Shown here: positions 20,101 to 31,075 of the stretch, in pieces
How positions within the stretch are numbered: position 1 is the first letter of the stretch
Layout of the letters: the number at the start of each line of letters is the position of its first letter
From: Bombyx mori
Lineage: Eukaryota; Arthropoda; Insecta; Lepidoptera; Bombycidae
Direction: 5' to 3'
Length of the DNA stretch: 64,000 nucleotides
Assembly (NCBI RefSeq): GCF_030269925.1
Contig: NC_085116.1
Span: forward strand, 7,378,001-7,442,000
Position numbers and translations under genes: made by a program
The notes under the pieces: model-generated
What the model saw: the letters and a program-made list of their open reading frames with translations, nothing else
What the model was told of the DNA's origin: nothing
The model's database searches: none

Positions 20101-20179
20101 TATAGATATACTATAGATATAGATATACTATAGATATAGATATACTATAGATATAGATATACTATAGATATAGATATAG
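20101..20179. repeat. 17-bp minisatellite, about 4.6 copies
   Basis: The unit TATAGATATAGATATAC is exact at 20112-20128, 20129-20145 and 20146-20162, with partial or variant units on each side. Confidence 0.9.
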
Positions 20180-22216
20180 TTTATAGTAAATTAGCCGTCG
20201 CTATATAATAACTACGAATACTTAATTTATAGCCTATAACATAGTTTTATTCACTTCGTTCGCAAAGATTTAAAAATCATTGCATAAGTAGATAGACAGG
20301 GTTTGGTTTTTCTCCTTACTTTCTCGTACCAATGGTAGCTACTGTCAATTCAATGACCAGTTATTGCTTTATCTGTAGTATAAAAATTAGCATAAACATC
20401 ATCGTCATATTATTTGTATGCTAAGACGTACATTGCTGAATATACTTGTAGAAGTTTTCTAACTTGCTCATAGCGGCTCATTGAACTCGGTTATCCGCAA
20501 CCCATTTTACCTAGCTACTTATCTTATCTTCTTGTTTCTTTTTGAAACACGAAGGAACTCAGTGCTGTTATATACTTATATAAGTAGTTTTTAGTCTTAG
20601 AAGTTAGGAGATATCGGATCTCAACGGATGTCTTTACTACTGTAAATCACCTATTTGATATACCAGAGTATAATGTATGGGCCATTTGTCTTCAATAGTA
20701 ATAAAAACTTTTTTAATTTCCATTTGATATGTAAATTAATGAATTGGAACAGGAAGCTGTGCATTCATCGGTGGCGTTGTGGTGAAAGTTAAACAAATTC
20801 TCCAGGGTTACGATCTAAAATGAATTTGAAGGGTTCGGCCGCCGCTTATCTAGAGCTAAAATTGATGACTTAACTTGGACATGGGTTTTCAGAGATAAGC
20901 ATTGTTACGATAATTCGTTTTTTTGGAACAAAAAAATCAAAATGTTTCCCGGAACAAAATGTTTTGCGTTTTGCGGTTAGAAACGAACTTTTTTAAGTTG
21001 AGTGCCATCTACCTTGAGACATGAGGTTGAAGTTTTGATTGTGTTGCATAGCAGCTGTTCCACACTTAAAACTGGAACGCATAAAGTCTCCGCAGCAGAA
21101 GTAGTTCGGATCGTCGTACCTATCTATACCTACGTAAGTATGACTTCTTCTACTACATCACATACTATTTCCCACCATTAAATATATTATTAATAATTCT
21201 TTTAATTATATTAAGACTTTTATTTAAACTTTCGACTTATATAAGCTTAATTTTCTAGAAATTGTTATTTTACTGAATTCCTTGTGCTTTTAGGAATTCA
21301 GTGGTCATTGCGATATTTTTGTATTAAATAGGTCACCCGTATCTTTATTGCGGTCACCACCGTCGACAGATTGCCGATTTATATTTTAAGGTAGCAGAAA
21401 ACAGGCACAAATCATTATCAATTCGATCACGTTTCATTTCATTTTATTACGCTATTATTTTTTGGGAAAGCGCTTTTAATATTGCGAAAAAATCTGATAT
21501 GAGACTTAACAACATTTATTACGTTACAAATCACAAAGGATCATTGACATTTAAACCGTAACATTGAATTAGACGTTGTCAAGTACGGTCTACTTAAGTA
21601 ACTATTATGTTACTGCTTACACGTTCGTCGTTTAGATGGTTCTGTGAAGCTAAAAGATAAATTATAAATTATTTTCAAAGAATTTTATCACATTATTTTG
21701 CCACCAGTTAATTTTGTAAGTATTTTGTTCAGTGAGTCCTGTTCTGTAATTTTAGTCTATTTATTACTTTATTATTAAACTTTACTTTTAAATTTGGTTT
21801 CTAAAGTATGCATCTTATCAATTATTAAAGCACAATAGTTTATCTAATTAACACAAAATGTTACAATCTAACTCTCCTAAATATTTTTTGAGCACGTGAG
21901 CTTATTCCTCCTCAAACAGTTCGCGTTGTGATCTACAGTGCTGTTTTGGATTATGTGAACAATGCAAATTTAACGCAAAATTAAGGGAAACATCCTCTTT
22001 TGAGCCGACCCATAATTGAACTTTCATGGAAACTGTATGGCTCTAGGGTATGTGCCGTCTCTTTCAAAGTAGATCCGAACTGGCAGTACATATGTTTCGT
22101 ACATTTGGGTTCGACGAAACTGAGGCCAAACAATTTCAGTGGTGTAGCCGATATCATCGTTTACCGATCCCTTTGAAACGTCAATATTGGACCGTAACGT
22201 AGCTTTTGCTCCAACA
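20180..22216. other. AT-rich stretch with one old SINE
   Basis: Bases 21001-21135 are a reverse, diverged Bm1-related SINE ('ttgagacatgaggttgaag', 'catagcagctgttccacac'). Nothing else recognised. Confidence 0.45.
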
Positions 22217-22222
22217 AATATT

Positions 22223-22223
<1 letters not shown>

Positions 22224-22254
<31 letters not shown>

Positions 22255-22935
22255 CCTACCTAAGCTGATAGCCCTAGCGGCTATTTCAGCGTAACCCTAA
22301 CTTTAGTAGGTGAGCTCACGGGGCTCAAACCTGACGATGTTGCTAACACGAACCCTAGCAAGAGTCGTGCTTCGCAGAATCTACCACCGGATCGGAAACG
22401 CGACCCACTGAGAAGATCCGGCGAGAAACTCAGTGGGCTGTGTCTGAGAGTTAATTTACTCGTCGAGCCCTTCGTCGCAAGCGACGGGTTCGACGAGAAC
22501 GGTGACCGGTGCTTGAAGTACCTAAAAGCACCGTTAGTGGATCAGGAGGATCCGAGATGACGTGTTTAGGGCGACGTCGACTGCTTTCCATTCTGTCCGC
22601 AGGATCGGGAATGTAGTTACCGGCGGCCACGATGAGAGGGTTCTCGTGTCGTGCCGCTTTATCGAAGTGGCGCATGGACGCCGACTGAAGATACTTACTG
22701 ATGGACTCTAAGTCCAGGTCGTCATGGAGGTCGACGTTCCTGACGAACCACGGGGCTCCGACGGCTATCCTGCAAAAACGGGATTGAATAATTTGAAAGG
22801 ATTTTAAGTGTATGCGGGCCGCGTGAGCGAACACTACACTTGCATAGGTCATGACGGGGCGTATGCAAGTTTTGTAGAGTGTCACCTTATTTCTAAGGGA
22901 CATTTTACTTCGCCTACATATCATCGGGTAGAGGG
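22224..22935 (-). mobile_element. Jockey-clade LINE, 5'-truncated, with poly(A) and candidate TSD
   Basis: A T-run of about 30 (tail on the minus strand) lies at 22224-22254, then the 3' UTR and the ORF2 end. The 7-bp AATATTT at 22217-22223 repeats at 22936-22942, exactly where LINE homology stops. Confidence 0.85.
22451..22935 (-). pseudogene. Jockey ORF2 C-terminal fragment
   Basis: The fragment is about 160 codons and open from LYPMICRRSKMSLRNK through YKTCIRPVMTYASVVF and VGAPWFVRNVDLHDDL to a basic C-terminus ending RRARRVN. It is closely similar to the last part of the ORF at 517-2868 (LYPMICKRSKMSLRNK there). The frame extends a few codons into flanking DNA up to 22945. RT and endonuclease are absent because of 5' truncation. 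Confidence 0.85.
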
Positions 22936-22942
22936 AATATTT

Positions 22943-24734
22943 CAAGTTCTGTAAATTGAATGTCTAAACTCTACGATCCGCCTTTTTGTGGCCATCAGAG
23001 ATAGAATTTTTACCTACAGACAAGGTACAAGGGAAAGAAAAGTCAAATTCGCCATTTTGTGGTGGCGGCCATTTTAGATTCGGAAGTTTTGCATTATATA
23101 CCATATTTAGTGGTAAAGGTTTTGCATTAAGCGTTTGATATATCAATTGATGGAGTTGAATAAATATACCGTAATGCACTACTTTGCAGCGGCGGTCATA
23201 TTGGATTTAAAATTATATAGATTACACATAATTCTATTGACATCAGAACTGAAGCTATGTACCAAATTTTAGATTAATCGCTCTAGTAAACAAAGCAAGA
23301 TAAAAGTTGTAATTTCAAATGATTTTTTTTATCCGTATTTGTTGCATACGATGATTTTATATAAATTGAAATTATGAACCATAATTTTTACTGATATATA
23401 ACTGCAAAAAAACCGTAACAGATAACTGCGCCTATATTTTTATTTTTATGATGCGTACGGAAAAGTTCATTTACTAGGTCTTTTTCTATTTACTTTTACA
23501 AGTAATCGACTTCGGAAATACAACGTGTTTAATCATTAAACCAGAATGCCTTTTTGTACAGCGATTTACGTACCTGTTAATAAATTACGAATCTTCGTGT
23601 TTTTGGCTATTAGTTATTTGGTTTGCCATTATCAAACTACCCCGTCTATTTTGTATCAGTATTTGAAGTTTCAAGATTCACCCTTTTCAACCGTCAAGCC
23701 AGTTACTGTTGCAAAGCGTTTATGTGTTCCAATTAAAGAGGTAGGATGGGATATTACAACACAAATGGGTTTTCCATCTCATAGATCGTAGCGGTATTCA
23801 CGTTTTGTGTTTTTCTATGGGCTTTGGAAACCACTCAACAGTAGATAGATAGGAATACATCCACCCAATGTGTTTTAAATGTAATAATGAAAACAATATA
23901 AATTTGTTTTTCATAAAAATTCAGTAATGTGAATGATGTAATATAAATTTACATGAAAAGAGAAATGTATTTTTTTTGCGACTATCTTCATACTGTGTGT
24001 GCGATGAGGAAAATTTTGATTCACGCGGATGTGGACAAAAAGCAAGTGCAAATGTAAAGAAGCCTTGCCTTTTTTAAATGACTACATAAAAGTGAAAAAA
24101 TTAAGATAATTATCGATGTTATTTAGAATTTTTTTTTTGTAAATTTTAGTTCATCGTATATGATGGCAATAGATTTTTAATGTGATTTTTTAATGTTTAA
24201 TGTGATGTGTAATTTTGTGAACATTTTTAATGTAGTTTTAAAACTTAGTACTTTTCCATCTTTTAACCAAGATTTATCTATTTCAATAACACAAACTGAG
24301 ATACGATATCCGGACAGCGAACAAAACAAACAAATTGAAAACTTTTCTAACCATTAAATGTTACGCAACATTATAAGAGATATTGTGTGCAATAGCATTT
24401 TTGATCGAAGGATTCAGTAAACACATTTCAAATAACTCCATTGTGTTCTCTAATTCAATCAGAAAACGTCCTGTTTTTTTGGTATATTTTTTAAATCTCT
24501 GTTGATTTCTGTCTTTTTTAATATTAATATAGTAAATCAACTAATTTATTAATCATGTCATGTTATCAATGTCATTTAACTCTACACTTACATAGATATT
24601 TATGTTTTTTCCAATTCAAGATAAGAAATCTTAATCATAAGAATAAGTGAATGCCTCATTCATGCCTTTCGCCTTACAGTGTGTGTGTATGGTAAGAGAA
24701 TTTTTGAGGAGTGTTATACTTAAATATAGATAAC
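22943..24734. other. AT-rich stretch, little recognised
   Basis: Bases about 23040-23300 have the look of an insect interspersed repeat ('gccattttgtggtggcggcc'). Bases 23811-23870 resemble a Bm1 3' scrap. The 81-codon frame 23546-23791 is unassigned. Confidence 0.35.
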
Positions 24735-25292
24735 TTTACTAATGGTAGGGTTTCTTGTAAGGCGAACCTTCGGTACGCACTCTGCGGTACCGTGGGTTTC
24801 GTGGAGTCGGAGTGGTGGGGCTCGATGAGATTTAGTCGGTAGTCGGTTCTGCGGGGTAGCTCTTGCGTGGCTGACGCCATGCAGCGCCTCGTGCGCCTTT
24901 TTCAAGGCGTAGTCTCTCGGCAGGAGGAGGAAAAGGGAAAACCGGGGTCTTCCTCTTCTCCATCTTCTTCTCTAGAGGCGCCGGAGTTCGACATAACTCG
25001 GTCTGTCACCCCCTCGACCGGGTATCCGTAAATGAATTCCCCAGCGTTAAAAAAAAGGGTTTCTTGTAAGCCCGAACGGGGACGTTTCAACACTCTGCAT
25101 TTTTGTGCCATGAGGCAGTAATGCCTTTTGGTTCAAGTGTGGGGCATCTATTGGACTATAAAACGGAGACTAAGAGCTCATGTTTTAAAGCAGATGACGG
25201 CATTCATGTTGTATATCATACATATACATCGGCTCCTATAACAACTTAATATCAGGAGGGCGGTGAGCTCTACCATCCATCTAAGTAATAAA
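24735..25292 (+). repeat. Old Bm1-related SINE interrupted by a LINE-like insert
   Basis: The body starts near 24735 ('taatggtagggtttcttgta'), resumes at 25071 after the insert, and passes through 'atgaggcagtaatgcctttt' to 'atctaagtaataaaaaaaa'. Confidence 0.65.
24762..25056 (+). mobile_element. 295-bp GC-rich retroposed insert with perfect 14-bp TSD
   Basis: GGGTTTCTTGTAAG occurs at 24748-24761 and again at 25057-25070. Between them is a GC-rich segment ending in eight A. This is the signature of a target-primed retroposon with the tail on the plus strand. The body looks like the 3' UTR of an R1-like LINE ('gagtcggagtggtggggctc'), but I cannot match it to another copy here. Confidence 0.85.
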
Positions 25293-26706
25293 AAAAAAGA
25301 TTAACAAAATTTAGACGATGTCAGAGAATTTTACATAGAATATTCCATAAGTCCATAAAATAGTAAAGTCAGATGTTCTGTACTTGTTTAAAATACATGA
25401 AAGTATGACTACACCACTGAGAACTACTAAAATTGATTTAAAATCATGGTATTAAATCAATTTGTAGCGGATTTTTTTAACCATATACATATACTAGATA
25501 TGTTGGATTAATGCTATTAATCTAGTACTTTGTGTTGCGAGCACGATCTGTGATTTATGAGAACATTATCCACATCAGACCATCTAAATTAGTCTTAAAG
25601 TAAACAGTGTCGTGGTGAAAACCATTATAGTATGTCAAATATAGCTTGATACGTGGAAAAGCTGACGTAGCGGTATTACTTCTAAAGTTTTTCCGTTCGT
25701 AAAATATCGGTGTTACGACGAACGATGTTAAAATATTTTATTTGTTTGCACTATGATGTCACTGTCGACTATCGTTTATTAAGCTTTACTTGTTTTAATC
25801 TATTTATTAACAAATTGTAGTTTGAAGCGTTGAGAATAAACGTTGAGTTGCTCTTTATACGTTTTTATTTATTTATTGATTAGGTAGGTGGACGAGCTCA
25901 CAGCCCACCTGGTGTTAAGTGGTTACTGGAGCCCATGGACATCTACTACATAAGATCACAATTAATTTTACATTTGACGCAACTGCCACTCGCTACATTT
26001 TTATTGTAGGTTTCATATTTCGAGTCAATTTTTCTTTGTGCATAATTTTTTTGATGCATTGAAAACACGAATGCGAGTTAATGGTGTAAGATCTAATATT
26101 AACGCTGGCGCATATACATTGTATTTCAATCCATTGACATATAAATCTAGAGACACATTAGTTATTATTAGCTAGCTATATAATTCATACCATAAAAGCA
26201 ATTACATGTTCCCCCATGTGCTCAGACAACGCGTATTAAACTTCATTACGTATCTCATTTGTAAGGTATTGTATCAAAACATTTTGGCTTTGTTTTGACA
26301 CGTCGCAGCTAACGAAAAACAAGGACGTGTTATTCATTCGTGCTGAAAACGCTGTATTAATATTAAAATCAGATTCTGATGAAACAACAATATGAATCAA
26401 AAAACTCCTTTTTTAAAGTGCAGGTCTGCGTTTAATGAAAGGTTTCAATGAGTGAATTCTCAGTCAGTGAATCCGTAAATTGAAATTAAAGTGATCATTT
26501 GTGCAAGAAGAATAACATTCTTAACATTAAAATTCTAAAAACCAATGAATAGCATTAATTATGGCCAGTCAGCAAGTACGATATACACAACCCTTTTGAA
26601 CTACAAGACTATCGAAATAGTTTTTTTTTCTTAGTTTCTCTTTTGAAATAGCACCGCTGTAGTTTTCGCTTTTTGGATTATTCTAAAATAGCCAATTGCT
26701 AAAAGC
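25293..26706. other. AT-rich stretch with small repeat scraps
   Basis: Bases 25867-25952 are a reverse Bm1 3' fragment ('ggtggacgagctcacagccc'). Bases 26636-26680 match a short piece of the Jockey ORF2 near residues 'TAVLFQ' (minus). Otherwise unassigned. Confidence 0.5.
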
Positions 26707-27137
26707 ATATTAATACGTGAAGCAAAAACTTTGTATCTCTTTTTACGAAAATTGCGCGGACGGAGGAGTATGAAATTTTCCACACTTATAGAGAATATAG
26801 AGAAGAAGTGCACAATGCTAATATTTTTTTAAAATAATGCATGAAAATACATTAAATCAATAAAGAAAACATTACACACACTACACACCATTTATTTGAC
26901 GCACACACGCATGCATACTATTTGTTGTCAAACTTTTGTTCTTGACGTCTGTTGTCAAATTAAGAATAATGGTTTGTTGTCAAATATGTCAAATATGGTT
27001 TGTCTTTGTTAATATTTTTTATAGTGTAGTTTTGGCGAAATTTGTGATTATAGAAGTATAAAATACAACCATAATAGTGTACAGACTTACAATTCCAATT
27101 AATTATAGTCGAATTTCGACTACTGCGGGACCTCTAT
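26707..27137 (+). mobile_element. Non-autonomous Helitron copy (empty-site reference)
   Basis: Same family as 18769-19386 without the nested insert. The 3' part has the TAGTCGAATTTCGACTA stem and 'ctgcgggacctct'. The terminus reads CTATTAG rather than CTAG, and the 5' TC is eroded. Confidence 0.7.
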
Positions 27138-27332
27138 TAGTATTTAATTAAGCTGATGCATTGATTGTTTCATTTGTAAAACGTTTTATATCACGATGGT
27201 TTTGCTCGAAATTAAATCGTAAGAAAAAAAAACAAGCAGTAGTAACATCCATATAAATAAATCGTCCATTTTTATCCATTACTGGATATTTGCTTTCCCT
27301 TAAAAATCTATGGATTTGCCACAAATAGTTTA

Positions 27333-27774
27333 TGTCGTCTTGGCCTAAAGGATAAAACGTCCGGTGCATTCATATTTAGCGATGCAACGGTATTCGAATC
27401 CCGCAGGCGGGTACCAATTTTTCTAATGAAATACGTAGGTACTCAACAAATGTTCACGATTGTCTTCCACGGTGAAGGAATAACATCGTGTAATAAAAAT
27501 CAAACCCGCAAAATTATAATTTGCGTAATCACTGGTGGTAGGAACTCTTGGGAGTCCACACGGGTAGGTACCACCACCCCGCCTATTTCCGCCGTGAAGC
27601 AGTAATGTGTTTCGGCTTGAAGGGTGGAGCAGCCGTTGTAATTATACTGAGACCTAAGAACTTATATCTCAATATGGGTGGCGCATTTGTGTTGTAGATG
27701 TCTATGGGCTCCAGTAACCACTTAACATCAGGTGGGCTGTGAGCTCGTCCATCAATCTAAGCAATAAAAAAAAA
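27333..27774 (+). mobile_element. Bm1 SINE, full length
   Basis: Complete head ('tcttggcctaaaggataaaa'), body and A-tail. Frames over it are read-through. Confidence 0.9.
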
Positions 27775-28974
27775 TTACACTTTCATTGGAGAAACAAGCA
27801 GACAAGCTTGCGGGTGCGGAGCAGCGGCTCTCAAAGCTCATATACATCGTGACATGAATCAGACCGCTCAATTTGTGCCTTGAGGTCGAACTCTCAGCTG
27901 ATTTGACACACATACTATTGAAAAATGTTAAAACCGGAACAAGTTTCATTGCAGAATGAGTTGATGATTATACCGACCGAGCACGGTTATAACGTCGTCT
28001 CGACACAAATATATAAATTTCGAAGTTTTTTAATCTTCATCTTCTTTCGAAAATAATTATTTTGTCAATCGGTCTGGTTTAGCTTTCGAAGGCCGTACAG
28101 CTGACGGTATACACCAGTTATTATCAAATAAATGATTGTACTATTATTATTTGGCTTTGTGATTTACAATCCAAGCACCTACTGCGATCACCGTATTATC
28201 GAAAATCTATTGTGAGACCCGCAGTAAATTGCTTATACGTACAAATCTGTTCGGCTCTCTATTACCTTCAGAAGCTTTGTCATTACAATATTATTTTTCA
28301 CCTGAAAGGTTTCACCGTAACCCTTTGAGATCTTTGCACCATGTGCGTGAGCGAACTAATATCACTTATTTTATTAGTATTTTAACGAGTATTCGACTAT
28401 AAATGGAACTTTGGATATGCTTTTGGGCGACGTTTGGCATTTCTGTAATGCGAAACTCTGTGTCTAAAAAAATAATAAATGTGTCGCTAGTAATTTAAGA
28501 TAAAACAGACATATAGAATAGGATAGAATTTATAGTGGAGAAATTTATTGAAAATATTGATCTCATAAACAATTCAACATTTTCACTTTTACGTTATGCC
28601 GCCTAGGATTTGATTAAAAAATCTGTACAGGTGCTATTTCAAGATATGTTACAGTAATATGTCCCTTTTATTCATAGATTAAAACCGGGGACGTTAAAAA
28701 ATTACATAGCCGCGTAAAAAAATTGCTGTACTTAACTTGATATGTGCGATATCATAAAAGTCCTAATAGGCCAAAATGAACGAACGAACTACTCATAGAT
28801 ACACCAACAATTAACCACACAAGACATTTTGTGTTGCTATCCATGTTTACCATGTCACATTTTAGTATTATTAAGATTTATTTAGTGATAATATTGAAGG
28901 ATCTTTCTTTTAAGAGATCCATTTTTAACAAGTTTTAGTTTAATTTAAAACCACGTTTACGGCTTTACGTCTAG
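27775..28974. other. AT-rich stretch, nothing recognised
   Basis: The 65-codon minus frame 27752-27949 partly overlaps the SINE tail and is not convincing. No repeat match seen. Confidence 0.4.
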
Positions 28975-29410
28975 TTTTTTTTTTGTTTTTTTTTTACCTA
29001 AGCTGATGGTCTGCTGAGAGACCATGACAGTGTCGCCGGGCTAGTAGGTGAGCTAATAGGCTGAGCTCACTGGGCTCAAACCTGACGATGCTGCTAACAT
29101 GAAGAGAGAGAAGTGCCGTTCTTCGCAGAATCTACCAACGGATCGGAAACGCGACCCACTCAGAAGATCCGGCGAGAAACTCAGTGGGCTGTTTCTGTGG
29201 GTTAATTTATTAGGCAAGCCCTTCGTCGCAAGCGACGGGTTCGACGAGAACGATGACCGGTGCTTGGGGTACCTAAAAGCACCGTTAGTGGATCGGGAAG
29301 ACCCGATCCCTGTTGTGGGCGACGTCAACTGTTTACCATTTGGTCCACAGGGTCGGCTATGTAGGCGGCCACGATGAGAGGGTTCTCGTGTCGTGCCGCT
29401 TTATCGAAAT
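28975..29410 (-). mobile_element. Jockey-clade LINE 3' end
   Basis: A T-run and 'acctaagctgatggtctgct' are followed by the 3' UTR and the ORF2 C-terminal end, as at 22224. It is 5'-truncated near 29410. The reading frame is disturbed. Confidence 0.8.
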
Positions 29411-30176
29411 GTAAGTAAAGTAAAGTAGTTTTAAGTAAAGGTAAGCCATAAATTACGGCTTACGTTTACTTTTACTGTTTTCGTGAGTCGTATTCGAAAT
29501 GCCGGAAATATTATAATAGTAAAATGGCAATTTCGTATGACTCGTATGGCTCGTATGACGTATGGCTCGTATGACTCGTGTGGCTCGTATGACTCGTGTG
29601 GCTCGTATGACTATACTCAAAATGACTCGTTTTTAATTGCCATTTTACTATTAAAACATTTCCGGTATTTCGAATACGACTAACGACGACGACGAACGTA
29701 AGCCGTACTTTTAAGTAAAGGTAAGCCATAAATTACGGCTTACGTTTATTTTTACTGTATTACTTTACAGTAAAAGTAAACATACTTTATTCGCGGTAAA
29801 ATAGCATTTATATCGCTAAGTTTGTTTTGTTATTAGTGTCCAGTTAGTGTCCAGTAACGTACTTAAAAGTAAAGGTAAGCCATAATATTACGGCTCGTAT
29901 GACTCGTTGACTAGTATGACTCGTATGGCTAGTATGACTATACTCAAAATGACTCGTTTTTAATTGCCATTTTACTATTATAATATTTCCGGCATTTCGA
30001 ATACGACTAACGACGACGACGAACGTAAGCCGTACTTTTAAGTAAAGGTAAGCCATAAATTACGGCTTACGTTTATTTTTACTGTATTACTTTACAGTAA
30101 AAGTAAACATACTTTATTCGCGGAAAAATAGCATTTATATCGCTAACTTTGTTTTGATATTAGTGTCCAGTTGCTT
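29411..30176. repeat. Compound palindromic and tandem repeat of unknown class
   Basis: Left arm 29487-29532 and right arm 29635-29680 are inverted copies (43 of 46 bases). They enclose short CTCGTATGA/G units (29536-29611). A separate 39-bp near-palindrome around 'gtaagccataaattacggct' occurs at 29433, 29713 and 30040. Bases about 29605-29845 repeat at about 29932-30172 with a 327-bp period. His-Thr-Ser repeat frames here are by-products. Confidence 0.8.
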
Positions 30177-30511
30177 ATTGCAGCTTAACATTGTCAGCCA
30201 ATTAAACCCAATAAATAAATAAATAAAAACTCAAAGACGAAAACAATGTAAATGTCATGTAGTCAAGTTACGTATTATGAAAATGAATGGGAGCGGTTTC
30301 ACTCGTTGAAATTATGCTAACAACATTCGTACGTTTCGTGACATAAATTAAAAACGAATAGGTGTGTCCGAACACAATCAACCCTTTCGTTCCATTGCCG
30401 TTTAAATTAGCGTACGTTTTGTAACATATGAGTATATAACATGATTTTAAACATGAAAAACTGACCGGGTGTTTTCTGCTAAACATGGTGTGCAATTAAG
30501 AACCATGCATA
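30177..30511. other. AT-rich stretch, nothing recognised
   Basis: No supported gene. Confidence 0.4.
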
Positions 30512-30866
30512 GTAAGGTGCTCTGAGGAATTGTTCGAGAAGATACCGGCATCTCGTTTTTACCATCGCACCGCCCGCCACCGGAGTAGATTTCATCCATA
30601 CTACCTGGAGCCACTGCGGTCATCCACAGTGCGTTTCCAGAGGTCTTTTTTGCCACGTACCATCCGGCTATGGAATGAGCTCCCCTCCACGGTATTTTCC
30701 GAGCACTATGACATGTCCTTCTTCAAACGAGGCTTGTGGAGAGTATTAAGCGGTAGGCAGCGGCTTGGCTCTGCCCCTGGCATTGCTGAAGTCCATGGGC
30801 GACGGTAACCACTCACCATCAGGTGGGCCGTATGATCGTCTGCCTACAAGGGCAATAAAAAAAAAG
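30512..30866 (+). mobile_element. LINE 3' end with ORF2 C-terminus (jockey/CR1 supergroup)
   Basis: In-frame translation from about 30512 reads CSEELFEKIPASRFYHRTAR, then RFQRSFLPRTIRLWNELPST and FFKRGLWRVLSGRQRLG. It ends just before 'gtaaccactcaccatcaggt' and 'acaagggcaataaaaaaa'. RLWNELP is a typical C-terminal motif of CR1/jockey-supergroup LINEs. The upstream RT is absent. This copy explains the shorter tails at 17275, 34461, 57001, 61052 and 61805. Confidence 0.75.
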
Positions 30867-31024
30867 GTGGCTGGTTCATATGTAGGCATCGAGTCATGCG
30901 ACTATACTGTGATTCAAATTCCATGTCCTTCTTAAATCATGTTAGTTCACTGATGACTTTAACATTAAGCAAAACCAAAACAGGCACAATTTTACCCTCT
31001 GTTTGTGTGGTCACTGTTGTTTGT

Positions 31025-31075
31025 GGCGAGGCTTAGGGGACGCTAATGTCTAGTAGTGGACGTCTGTGGGCTGGA
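31025..31075 (+). repeat. RTE-type LINE 3'-end scrap
   Basis: 'tctagtagtggacgtctgtg' matches the QQWTSVG end of RTE-like ORF2. Confidence 0.45.

Noticed and set aside
29483..30056. Frames with GSYDSCGSYDS and HTSHTSHTS repeats
   Set aside because: They arise from CTCGTATG tandem units in a palindromic repeat, and the same DNA is open on both strands.
29483..30176. CRISPR array
   Set aside because: Repeats are contiguous or palindromic without regular unique spacers, and the DNA is animal nuclear.
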